Source: Nocardia jiangxiensis NBRC 101359 (GTDB lineage: Bacteria > Actinomycetota > Actinomycetes > Mycobacteriales > Mycobacteriaceae). Taken from it: a stretch of 64,000 nt of DNA. The position numbers were made by a program, and so were the translations under genes. The notes under the pieces were generated by a model. The model searched no databases and had not been told where the DNA came from. It saw only the letters and a list, made by a program, of their open reading frames with translations. Shown in pieces: positions 35,495 through 43,710 of this stretch. The stretch lies in contig NZ_BAGB01000062.1 in NCBI RefSeq assembly GCF_000308615.1, positions 124,001 to 188,000 of the forward strand. Reading direction: 5' to 3'. Within the stretch, counting starts at the first letter, position 1; each line of letters opens with the position of its first letter.

Positions 35495-36118
35495 ATGTTC
35501 ATCTCACGTGCACGAATCACCGTGGCGGGTACCGGAATCGCCGTCGCCCTGCTCATCGCGGGCTGCAGCAACGATTCCGGGAGTTCCACCTCCGGCACGA
35601 CCACCGCGATGGCCGATATGCCGGGCATGAGTCACAACACCGCGAGCTCGGCCGCGCCTGCTCGCACCGATTTCGACGCCGCCGACGTGACGTTCCTGCA
35701 GATGATGTATCCGCATCACGCACAGGCGGTCGAGATGGCCAAGATGGTGCCGAGCCGGTCGCAGAATCAGCAGCTCATTGCCCTGGCCTCGAAGATCGAG
35801 GCGGCGCAGGCGCCGGAGATGACGAAGTTCGCCGATCTGCTGCACAGCTTCGGCAAACCGGCCCCGTCGGCCACGATGGATCACCCGATGGATGGCGTGA
35901 TGTCCCAGGATCAGATGGCCGCGCTGCAGAAGGCGTCGGGGGCGGACTTCGACAAGATGTGGTTGCAGATGATGATCGAACATCACAAGGGTGCGGTGAC
36001 CATGTCGAACACCGAATTGGCCGATGGCAGCAATGCCGAGGTCAAGGCGCTGGCCCAGGGCATCATCACCGCCCAGCAGGCGGAGGTCACGCAGATGCAG
36101 GGCATGGTGCAGAGCTGA
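35495..36118 (+). CDS. DUF305 lipoprotein
   Basis: 207 residues. The signal sequence ends in the lipobox LLIAGC, so the protein is a lipid-anchored envelope protein. Two DUF305 repeats follow, each with the Met/His motif: VTFLQMMYPHHAQAVEMAKM and MWLQMMIEHHKGAVTM. These HH-x-x-A-V-x-M motifs are thought to bind copper; CopM-type members help copper tolerance. ATG 35495 has AGGAG at ideal spacing. It probably shares a transcript with the upstream DUF6153 gene and is followed by a very strong terminator. Confidence 0.88.
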   Translation: MFISRARITVAGTGIAVALLIAGCSNDSGSSTSGTTTAMADMPGMSHNTASSAAPARTDFDAADVTFLQMMYPHHAQAVEMAKMVPSRSQNQQLIALASKIEAAQAPEMTKFADLLHSFGKPAPSATMDHPMDGVMSQDQMAALQKASGADFDKMWLQMMIEHHKGAVTMSNTELADGSNAEVKALAQGIITAQQAEVTQMQGMVQS

Positions 36119-36124
36119 TCGGAT

Positions 36125-36166
36125 GCTCGGATGAAGGTCCCCCGCAACCGGGACCTTCATCCGAGC
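36125..36166. terminator. 17-bp perfect-stem bidirectional terminator
   Basis: GCTCGGATGAAGGTCCC (36125-36141) pairs perfectly with GGGACCTTCATCCGAGC (36150-36166) around an 8-base loop, directly after the DUF305 stop. Confidence 0.88.
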
Positions 36167-36182
36167 GCGTCATCGCATTGAG

Positions 36183-36247
36183 GGTGCGCCGCTACGGCGC
36201 ACCGCATGGTGGGCGCTGGTGCCCGGTTCGCCGGGCGCCGGCGCCTG
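36183..36247. terminator. Two further tandem hairpins
   Basis: GGTGCGCCG (36183-36191) pairs with CGGCGCACC (36195-36203) around CTA. A longer stem-loop with a TTCG loop and G·T-containing arms fills 36214-36247. Together with the hairpin at 36125, three stem-loops lie in the 130 bp between convergent genes. Confidence 0.6.
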
Positions 36248-36248
36248 A

Positions 36249-36542
36249 TCAGCTGCCGATGACCGCGTTCATGATGGTTCCAGCGCTGGTGGCGACGCCG
36301 CCGCCGATCATCGCGCCGGCGACCATCTTGGGCGATTCGAGGCTTCCACCGTTCCACTTCTCCCAGGCGAATTTACCGCCGCCGTAGGTGACGGCCGTGA
36401 CGCCGGAGAGCAGTACGAACCAGGTGAAATACCGGACCAACTTGAGCAGCTTGTCCGCCGCCGGCGGGGTTTCCGGAGTGGGGTTGCCGACCTGGGCAAG
36501 CACAGTCGTGTATATCTCGTGTGCGGCGAGAACCATGCTCAC
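36249..36542 (-). CDS. Small two-TM membrane protein, VirB2/TrbC-pilin-like in shape
   Basis: 97 residues from GTG 36542, which has AGAGGA 8 bases upstream; ATG 36536 is the alternative. After a short N-terminus come two hydrophobic helices: VRYFTWFVLLSGVTAVTYGGG and MVAGAMIGGGVATSAGTIMNAVIG, separated by KFAWEKWNGGSLESPK. The two-helix layout with a short basic loop recalls VirB2/TrbC-type conjugal pilins and small membrane proteins of actinobacterial integrative elements. No conjugation genes are nearby. Function is unknown. Confidence 0.55.
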   Translation of the reverse strand: MSMVLAAHEIYTTVLAQVGNPTPETPPAADKLLKLVRYFTWFVLLSGVTAVTYGGGKFAWEKWNGGSLESPKMVAGAMIGGGVATSAGTIMNAVIGS

Positions 36543-36738
36543 GTTCGTTGTCCTCTCGGGATGCTGAGGTGATGCTGGTGTGACCACCCGCCCGAATGTC
36601 GCTCAGAAGCGGCGGGAGCATGCAGGTAGAACTCGTCGATCACGACTATTGAACCGCATTTGCCAGCTGTTGCGCAGGCGGACACACAAATCACCCGGCC
36701 GACGCGCCCGCCGGGCGCGCCGGGCGGCGGCGAGAATC

Positions 36739-37290
36739 CTACGGCCGCGAGGTGGAGATGTTCGGTTCGCCGGATTCCAACTCCGCGAGTACCTCGGCGG
36801 TGTGCTCGCCGAGTGCGGGCGCGTGTCTGCGGATCGAGAATTCCTGCCCGTCGACGAGAGCGGGTGTGCCCACGCAGGTGAAGGCGATGCCGTAACCGTC
36901 GGCGGTGTCGTACAACCGGTAGCGCGGCCCGAGAAAACCGTTCTCGGGCAACGGTAGTGAGCCGGCGTCGCCGATCCGGTCGCGGTTGAGTTCGTAGGCC
37001 GAGACGAGCATGGTCTGCAACAGCAACGCATCGGCCCCGGAGACGTCGATATGGCTGCCGACCCCCGTGACCGAGCGCCGATACAGCGCCGAAACGATGT
37101 GCAGCGCGGCGGAATTCGCCGCCGCGAGCGGTCCCTCGCCGCGACCGCTGGACGGCTGCTCGTCGGGTCGCACGAACCCGACTCCGTCTCGGATTCCATA
37201 CGCGACCAGCGATGAAGCCGACCCGGTCCCCATTACCGGATACGTCGAATACACCCTCCCGAAGTGTTCATCACATGTGATGAACACCAC
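36739..37290 (-). pseudogene. Decayed CaiB/BaiF-type CoA-transferase remnant
   Basis: The open frame gives 183 residues against about 400 for intact class III CoA-transferases. It begins mid-protein (GRVYSTYPVMGTG, GRGEGPLAAANSAALH, LYRRSVTGVGSHIDVSG). It continues to RYRLYDTADGYGIAFTCVG, then jumps to RRHAPALGEHTAEVLAELE, which is the usual C-terminal end of the family. The N-terminal domain with the catalytic aspartate is missing and roughly 100 residues appear deleted internally. The neighbouring 100 bp upstream cannot hold the missing part. I read it as a non-functional remnant. Confidence 0.6.
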
Positions 37291-37388
37291 CGTCCACCCC
37301 GTTGGTCAACTTCGCCATACCTGACCCGGCACGATCTACGGCAAACTGTTCCCACGACCGGGAAGCCGATGGATGTCGCGGATGCCGG

Positions 37389-38711
37389 TCAGGATCCCGT
37401 GAGTCGGACCGCCTCGGGGTGGCGGGATGGCCTATCCGATTGCGGGGCAAGAGGTTCCGGCCGGATGGGCTGACCGGCGAGAAGACGGGCGGTGAGGCGG
37501 GCCATGGCACGATGACCTCGGAGGGCCCGGCGGGTGGCGGCGACAGAGCGCACCGTTCTGGTACCCGTGGGAGCGGGGATGGCAGCGAACCGGTCGGCGA
37601 TCCAGTCGAGCATTGCGGGAATTGCGATGAACTGCAAGGGAAGATGGGTACTGAGGCGGTCGCGGAGGTAGTGCACCTGAGCTCCCGCCACGGTGTAGCG
37701 GTCGACCAGCGCGTCGATATCCTCGACGGCGATGATCTCGTCGTTGACGCCCTGCACGATCAGTAGCGGCATCTCGGGCGCCACCGCCCCGGGCCGGATG
37801 TCCGCGATGACGCTCTGCATCTGCGGTAATCGCATCAGGGTGTCGACGTCGTGATCCGAATATCTGCCGACATCCCGGCCCGCCAGCCGCGCCAGCAGCG
37901 GAAGTGTCGCGCCCACTTCGGCTTTCGCGAGCATATCCAGATATCGGGCACGCAGTTGTGTGCGGGCGACCGGTTCCAGTTGTGGATAGGCGCGTCGCAG
38001 TCCGGCCAGGAACACCATCGCGAATCCGGCGAACAACGTGCCGTTCAAGCGCACGAAGGCCGCGCCCGGGTCACCGACCGGCGATCCGGCCACCGCGCCG
38101 ACGATCGCGAGTTCCGGCGCGTACCGCGCGGCCACCTCGGCGGTCCACACCGTCGCCAGCCCGCCTCCCGAATAACCCCACAGCGCAACGGGTGTGCTCG
38201 CATCGAGGCCGAGCGGCCCGAAGGCGAGAGCGGCCCGAATCCCGTCCAGCGCACGATATCCGGGCTCGCGCGGCGCACCGAACCGCCCGCCGGGACCACC
38301 GTGGTCGGGCACCGACACCGCCCACCCGCGCGCCAGCGCCGCGGCGATCAGCGGTACCTCCAATTGCGGAATGGCCCCCAGCGACCGCGCTCCCCGCCGC
38401 AATGCGTACGACGGAAAACACTGCGGTGCAAGGGCATCGATCGCACACTGAAATGACACCAGCGGACGCCCCTGATCCGGCGTCGCCCCGCGCGGCAGCA
38501 GCACGGTGGTCACCGACGCTTCCGGCTCCCCGTTCAGATCACAACTGCGATACAGCAGCTGCCAAGCCGAAACCCGCAGCGGCACAACGCCGAATACGGC
38601 CAACTCGACCACGCGACTGCGCAACAGCGCCCCCGGTGGCCGGTGTTCGAATCCGGCGGGCGGACGGTGGAACGGATCACGATCGGGCCGCAACGGCCGA
38701 TATCCTCGCAC
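37389..38711 (-). CDS. LIP-family lipase (secretory lipase type)
   Basis: 440 residues from GTG 38711. The nucleophile elbow is WGYSGGGLAT (Ser181), the acid lies in PLLIVQGVNDEIIAV and the His is late (STHLPLQF), as in PF03583 lipases known from Nocardia, Rhodococcus and Candida. LLYRSCDLNGEPEASVTTVL and WAVSVPDHGGPGG are typical. No signal peptide is apparent, which is unusual for this normally secreted family, although the start is uncertain. It is divergent from the PucR regulator by 200 bp, suggesting regulation by it. The likely substrate is a triacylglycerol or ester. Confidence 0.85.
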   Translation of the reverse strand: MRGYRPLRPDRDPFHRPPAGFEHRPPGALLRSRVVELAVFGVVPLRVSAWQLLYRSCDLNGEPEASVTTVLLPRGATPDQGRPLVSFQCAIDALAPQCFPSYALRRGARSLGAIPQLEVPLIAAALARGWAVSVPDHGGPGGRFGAPREPGYRALDGIRAALAFGPLGLDASTPVALWGYSGGGLATVWTAEVAARYAPELAIVGAVAGSPVGDPGAAFVRLNGTLFAGFAMVFLAGLRRAYPQLEPVARTQLRARYLDMLAKAEVGATLPLLARLAGRDVGRYSDHDVDTLMRLPQMQSVIADIRPGAVAPEMPLLIVQGVNDEIIAVEDIDALVDRYTVAGAQVHYLRDRLSTHLPLQFIAIPAMLDWIADRFAAIPAPTGTRTVRSVAATRRALRGHRAMARLTARLLAGQPIRPEPLAPQSDRPSRHPEAVRLTGS

Positions 38712-38915
38712 AACCGACCTCCATTACCCGACGAACCGCGGACCGAATCTACACCCCTTGGTGAAGTTCGGATCGAAATGTATGCCGGGCGAGAGAGCAC
38801 TGTCACTGCACTCACATGTACAGATATCCGGGATGAGATTGTCTCGCAATACAAAATCCCGTACCGATACAGCGAAACCTTGCCCTGCCTGCTGTTTCCG
38901 ATCACAATCGGCGAC

Positions 38916-40148
38916 ATGTCCGACGCCCTGCCCAGCACGTCTCGACGCACCAGTATCGCCATGCGCATGCTCGACCGTCTCCCCCGGATAGCCGAGCGCA
39001 TCCTGGCCTCGGGACTGGGCGCGACACCAGCGGCGGCGGATCTCCCGGACGGACATTTCCTCGAGGTTCTGCCCGCCATTCACGGATGTGCGCACGCCTT
39101 TCTGCATTCGGTGGATCAAGGGCGGGAATTCACCCACGACGAGGCCGCGCAATTCATCGTCCCGGTGGTGGAACGCCATGCGCAGGACCGGCTTCCGTTA
39201 CGTCTGCTGGTCGAGGCGGTGCACGCCTCGGCGCGGCAGGTGCTGCGGGAGGCGGTGGCATTGAGCGATCCGGACGATATGGATCAACTGGTGGATTTCG
39301 GCGATCGCATGCTGGGCCTGCTGATGCATATCAATGCGATCACCGTGGAATCCTATGCCGAGATGGAGCAGTCGATCCATCACGCGGAACGCGAGGCGCG
39401 CCGGGCATTGTGCCGGGCCCTGTTGCGCGGCCAGGCCCCGGGCGAGCTCGCCGTTCGCGCCGGAATCGCACTCGCCGAACGGTATTCGGTTCTCGCGATC
39501 GAGCTGCCGCGTACCGAACATCCCGCCGCCGCGGCGCATCTGCTCACCCGACGACGCATCCGACTGCTACAGCAGACCCTGGATCAACTCGCCGGAGTCG
39601 CCGTGTTGAACACCTTCGACGGCTCGTCCGGAATCATCCTGCTGCCCAACGGTTCCGCCGACGCCGACCACACGTCCTCGACGCTGGCGCGCGAGCTCGC
39701 CACGCAGTTCGGCACCAGTGTGGTTGTCGCCGAAATCCCTGGTGTCGCACGTGAATCCATACCGGATGCGACGCAGCTGGCGACCGAGTTGGCTGCGCTG
39801 GCACGACTACTGGGGCGCCCCACCGGCGCCTATCTCCTGGACGATCTGCTGCTGGAATACCAGCTCACCCGACCGGGCGCGGCGCGGGACCGGCTCGCCG
39901 AGCGCGTGGCCCCGCTGCTGCGCAGCCCGCATCTGCTCGAAACCCTCGACGCCCACCTGCGGCACGGCTCGGATCGCAAGGCCGCCGCGGCCGAAATCCA
40001 TGTCCACCCCAATACTTTCAGTTATCGACTCCGCCGCATCGCCGAACTGACGGGCACCGATCCGAGCGAACCCACCGGCTCCCGACTGCTGTCCGCGGCG
40101 CTCATCGTGCACCGCCTGTACCCGCCGACCGAAGCCGCCGCTTCCTGA
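38916..40148 (+). CDS. PucR/CdaR-family transcriptional regulator
   Basis: 410 residues. The C-terminal PucR helix-turn-helix is clear: LETLDAHLRHGSDRKAAAAE and VHPNTFSYRLRRIAELTG. The middle is a GGDEF-like CdaR region (ELAVRAGIALAERYSVLAIEL, DDLLLEYQLTRPG). The N-terminal part (DRLPRIAERILASG, LLVEAVHASARQVLREA) resembles the RsbRD-type sensor of actinobacterial members. ATG 38916 gives the family's usual length; an upstream in-frame extension overlaps the divergent lipase gene. It probably controls the divergent lipase gene and itself. Confidence 0.88.
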   Translation: MSDALPSTSRRTSIAMRMLDRLPRIAERILASGLGATPAAADLPDGHFLEVLPAIHGCAHAFLHSVDQGREFTHDEAAQFIVPVVERHAQDRLPLRLLVEAVHASARQVLREAVALSDPDDMDQLVDFGDRMLGLLMHINAITVESYAEMEQSIHHAEREARRALCRALLRGQAPGELAVRAGIALAERYSVLAIELPRTEHPAAAAHLLTRRRIRLLQQTLDQLAGVAVLNTFDGSSGIILLPNGSADADHTSSTLARELATQFGTSVVVAEIPGVARESIPDATQLATELAALARLLGRPTGAYLLDDLLLEYQLTRPGAARDRLAERVAPLLRSPHLLETLDAHLRHGSDRKAAAAEIHVHPNTFSYRLRRIAELTGTDPSEPTGSRLLSAALIVHRLYPPTEAAAS

Positions 40149-40407
40149 ACCGACGACGGCGTGCCCGATCACCGAACTTCCCGAATCACGCAGCAATCAC
40201 ACAGCACGCGCAGTAGCCACCACTATGATTCCGTCATACCGTCGGCCAATCCCCGAGATCAGTACATAGGTCGAGGAAGACCGAAATTCATCTCCCCACA
40301 TGTATAGGCAAATTGTTTGCTAAAAGGTAGCCTTTCGAAACGACAGGGCGGGTGCACGCCCCGTCGATTGGATGTATGCCCAGTACTCGGCGGGGAAGCA
40401 GGTAGTC

Positions 40408-40974
40408 ATGGCTACGAACGGACAGCTCAGAGCGGTATTGGCGATTCTGCACGCCGATACCGACGCCGTCGAGGAGCAGGTGTGGCAGCGGGCGATGGCC
40501 GGCGCGGACAGCACCGGAGTCGAACACGCCATGCTGGCGGGACTGCTCTACCGGGTGATCGGCGCGGATCTACGGGATTCGCTGGCCACCGCACCCGATG
40601 TCGACAGTCTGGAGGATCGCGCGCGCGCCGCCGGTCCCAGTGCGGTCACCGTGCGGGGCGAGGATCTCTACGGCCAAGCGCATTTCGAGGCGTACTGGCT
40701 CACCGATCGCATCGCCGAACTGTACGGCGATCTCGATTCGGTGCCGCCACCGCTGGCCGCCGCGGCCTACACCGCCGAGGTCACTCGCACCCTGCTGCGC
40801 ATCCATCGTGACCTGCTGGAGAACCCCGGAACCCGAGGCACCCACCCGGCTTGGGAGGGCATTATCGATCAGCTCGACCGAGCCCGCGCTCTGGCCCAGG
40901 CGGCCACCCAAACGATTCCGCAGCGCACCGTCGGCCGCCCGCCGACCCGCCAGGAGTTCCCCGCCACCCGATGA
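40408..40974 (+). CDS. Hypothetical helical protein
   Basis: 188 residues from ATG 40408, with AGG five bases upstream. It looks fully soluble and helical: LRAVLAILHADTDAVEEQVW, HAMLAGLLYRVIGADLRD, FEAYWLTDRIAELYGDL and EVTRTLLRIHRDLLEN. I do not recognise the family. Upstream, around 40301-40330, the DNA is AT-rich and contains the palindrome GCAAATTGTTTGC (40308-40320), a candidate operator. It is followed by a convergent amino-acid permease. Confidence 0.6.
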   Translation: MATNGQLRAVLAILHADTDAVEEQVWQRAMAGADSTGVEHAMLAGLLYRVIGADLRDSLATAPDVDSLEDRARAAGPSAVTVRGEDLYGQAHFEAYWLTDRIAELYGDLDSVPPPLAAAAYTAEVTRTLLRIHRDLLENPGTRGTHPAWEGIIDQLDRARALAQAATQTIPQRTVGRPPTRQEFPATR

Positions 40975-41004
40975 TCCACGACGGCAGGGACGTTCACTCC
41001 TGCG

Positions 41005-42510
41005 TCATCGAGAAGCCTTGCGCAGCAGTGAATGCCGCACGCCGTAGGTGAAGTACAGCCCGAACCCGACGATCATCCAGATCACGAATCGCAGCCAGGT
41101 CTCCACCGACAGATTCAACATCAGCCAAATGCAGGCCAGCACAGCCAGAATCGGAATGACCGGAACCAGCGGCACCCGGAATCCGCGCGGCAGTTCCGGC
41201 CGGGTGCGACGCAGGATCAGCACACCGATCGACACCAGCACGAAGGCGAACAGCGTGCCGATGTTGACCATCTCCTCGAGCGTGCCGAACTGCACGAAAC
41301 CGGCCAGCACCGCGCAGATCACGCCGACGATCACGGTGATCCGCACCGGCGTGCCCTTCTTACCGGTGCGTGCCAGGCCGCGCGGCAGCAGACCGTCGCG
41401 CGCCATGGCGTAGAGCACGCGGGTCTGCCCGAGGAACAACACCATCACCACAGTGGTCAGACCGGCCAGCGCGCCGACGGAGATGAGGTTCTTGGCCCAG
41501 GTCACCCCGTGCACCGCGAACGCGGTGGCCAGGGTCGCATCCTTGGCGGCCAGATCGGTGTAGGGCACCATACCGGTGAGCACCAGCGAGACCACCACGT
41601 ACAGCACCGTCACGATCGCGAGCGAGCCGAGAATGCCGCGCGGGACGTTGCGTTGCGGATCCTTGGTCTCCTCCGCGGTGGTGGCGACGACGTCGAATCC
41701 GATGAACGCGAAGAACACCAGACTGGCCGCCGCCAACAGCCCGTACCAACCGAATTCGCTGTTCCCGGCACCGGTCATCCACGAGAACAGCGTCTGGTGG
41801 ATGCCCGATCCGGCGCTGCCCGGCTTCGCCGGAGGGATGAACGGACTCAGATTCGACGCCTTGAAGTACTTCAGCCCCACGACGACCACCACGGCGATGA
41901 CGGCCAGTTTGATCGCCACCGCGACCGCCGACACTCGCGAGGACACCTTCGTGCCGATCGCCAGCAGCACCGTGAGCACCGCGATCAACAGCACCGAACC
42001 CCAGTCGAAGGACACGGAGCCGAACTGCACGATCGGACTGTGCGAGCCCATCACCTGGCCCAGATACTGCGACCAGCCCTTGGCGACCACCGAGACGGCG
42101 AGGGCGAATTCCAGGATGAGGTCCCAGCCGATGATCCACGCGGCCAGCTCGCCGAAGGTCGCATAGGAGAAGGTGTAGGCGCTGCCCGCGACCGGAACCG
42201 TCGAGGCGAATTCCGCGTAGCACAGCGCGGTCAGCCCGCAGGCGATCGCGGCGAAGACGAAGGCCAGTGAGACCGACGGCCCGGCGACGCTGCCCGCGGT
42301 CTGTGCGGTGAGGGTGAAGATTCCCGCGCCGACCACCACGGCAACGCCGAAGATGGTCAGATCCCAGGCCGTGAGGTCCTTGCGCAGCTTCGAATCCGGT
42401 TCGTCGGTGTCGCGGATCGATTGTTCGACCGATTTGGTGCGGATCAGCGCCGCCCATCGTCCGGCCGGTGTGCCCGAGGTCCCCCGCTGTCCTGGCTCCG
42501 GGATAACCAA
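41005..42510 (-). CDS. APC-superfamily amino acid permease (cationic amino acid transporter type)
   Basis: 501 residues with about 12-13 TM helices. The N-terminal FGVAVVVGAGIFTLTAQTAG and YAEFASTVPVAGSAYTFSYATFGELAAWIIGWDL are APC/CAT hallmarks. Later VFFAFIGFDVVATTAEETKDPQRNVPRGI is the conserved helix 6-loop motif of cationic amino acid transporters. The start is TTG at 42510, supported by GGGAGGAG five bases upstream. No neighbour indicates a specific amino acid. A single-gene transcript is likely. Confidence 0.9.
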   Translation of the reverse strand: MVIPEPGQRGTSGTPAGRWAALIRTKSVEQSIRDTDEPDSKLRKDLTAWDLTIFGVAVVVGAGIFTLTAQTAGSVAGPSVSLAFVFAAIACGLTALCYAEFASTVPVAGSAYTFSYATFGELAAWIIGWDLILEFALAVSVVAKGWSQYLGQVMGSHSPIVQFGSVSFDWGSVLLIAVLTVLLAIGTKVSSRVSAVAVAIKLAVIAVVVVVGLKYFKASNLSPFIPPAKPGSAGSGIHQTLFSWMTGAGNSEFGWYGLLAAASLVFFAFIGFDVVATTAEETKDPQRNVPRGILGSLAIVTVLYVVVSLVLTGMVPYTDLAAKDATLATAFAVHGVTWAKNLISVGALAGLTTVVMVLFLGQTRVLYAMARDGLLPRGLARTGKKGTPVRITVIVGVICAVLAGFVQFGTLEEMVNIGTLFAFVLVSIGVLILRRTRPELPRGFRVPLVPVIPILAVLACIWLMLNLSVETWLRFVIWMIVGFGLYFTYGVRHSLLRKASR

Positions 42511-42614
42511 CGTCTCTCCTCCCTCTGCGCCGCCGCTGCGGCGCGATCACATGAGGCCCGAACTTAGCAGAGCCGGTGTGATCCGAATCTCCAGGTTGCT
42601 GCCATAATTGGGGA

Positions 42615-43685
42615 TCAGCGTGAAAGCTCACGCAGCAGAGCACGGAAATCCCGGTCCCGGCCGGATGCCGACCATTGCAGGTGTCCCAGAAAATAGCTGC
42701 GATAAGCGATTTCGGCATTCTCCCCATTCGGACGGATCAGTACCGAAAGGAAATAGTCGATCTCGGAGAGTTCGTAATGGAGGTGGACCAGCGGGAAGAG
42801 GTCGGGAAGCGCCACACGTTCGTACTCGGTGAGCGGACGGATTGCGCGGTAGGCCCGCAGGAATGCGGTGAGTTGCCGGGCGTGGACGCGGACCGGTTCG
42901 CCGCGCCGCAATGCGAGCCAGTCGATCGCGAAACGCTCGATCGCGGTGGCGATATCGAATACCGCCGTGGTGCGATCGGCGAGACCGAAATCCAGCACCG
43001 AGGCGATTTCGTCGCCGCGCCACAGCAGATTCGTGCCGTGCCAATCATTGTGTGTCCACAGCGGTTCCAGACCTGACACGTCGACTGCGCCGGGCGCGGC
43101 GGCCGCACGCAGATCCGCCCGCCAATCCCGTTCGGCCAGGAACTCCGCGAGAGCGGGCCGAGTGGCGAGGTGACGTTCGACCGCCGCGATCGGATCGGTG
43201 CACAGCGCCGCCTGCAACGGACGCAGCGGACGCGCGGGCGCGTCGTAACCTTCAGCGGCACAATGCATCCGGGCGAGCATCGCACCGGCCGCAGCCGCAT
43301 GTTCGCAGGACAGATACGGCGACCAGGAGAACGCATCCCGATATCGATCGACCCCCGCGCCCGGAACCTGGAATTCGTAACTGAACTCCGCACCCGTGCA
43401 CGACCACACCTCGGGCACCGGAATCCCCTGCACCCGAAGATGTTCCATGAACGCGTGTTCCTCGACGAGCGCACCGGAATCCCGCAGACCCACCGGTACC
43501 CGCTTGACCACCCGCCGCACACCGTCCGCGAACCGAACCAGAGCAGTCGTCGACAACGGCCGAGGACTGCGCCATTGGATGTTCTCGGCCTTGTCGTTCC
43601 GCGAATCATGTTTCCGCAGAACGTCGTTGATCTCCTCGAGGGTCAGTGGCGGCCAGTCGGGCTCGGCGGTAGGGGACGTTCCCAT
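42615..43685 (-). CDS. Aminoglycoside phosphotransferase-fold (APH) kinase
   Basis: 356 residues. The APH/choline-kinase fold is shown by LWTHNDWHGTNLLW (HxDxxxxN-type catalytic loop) and VLDFGLADRTTAVFD (metal-binding Asp). Upstream lie VVKRVPVGL (ATP lysine), EEHAFMEHL and GIPVPEVW. It is 25 bp downstream of an NCS1 permease on the same strand, so the two are probably co-transcribed. Many such kinases phosphorylate small alcohols or vitamins rather than antibiotics, so a salvage kinase for the transported compound is more likely than resistance. I cannot name the substrate. Confidence 0.8.
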   Translation of the reverse strand: MGTSPTAEPDWPPLTLEEINDVLRKHDSRNDKAENIQWRSPRPLSTTALVRFADGVRRVVKRVPVGLRDSGALVEEHAFMEHLRVQGIPVPEVWSCTGAEFSYEFQVPGAGVDRYRDAFSWSPYLSCEHAAAAGAMLARMHCAAEGYDAPARPLRPLQAALCTDPIAAVERHLATRPALAEFLAERDWRADLRAAAAPGAVDVSGLEPLWTHNDWHGTNLLWRGDEIASVLDFGLADRTTAVFDIATAIERFAIDWLALRRGEPVRVHARQLTAFLRAYRAIRPLTEYERVALPDLFPLVHLHYELSEIDYFLSVLIRPNGENAEIAYRSYFLGHLQWSASGRDRDFRALLRELSR

Positions 43686-43710
43686 ACCGAAGACCCGATG
43701 ATCGTCACCT

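Noticed and set aside
42615..43685. Aminoglycoside resistance gene
   Set aside because: The fold matches APH kinases, but the co-transcribed NCS1 permease and lack of close resistance-enzyme signatures make a salvage kinase more likely.
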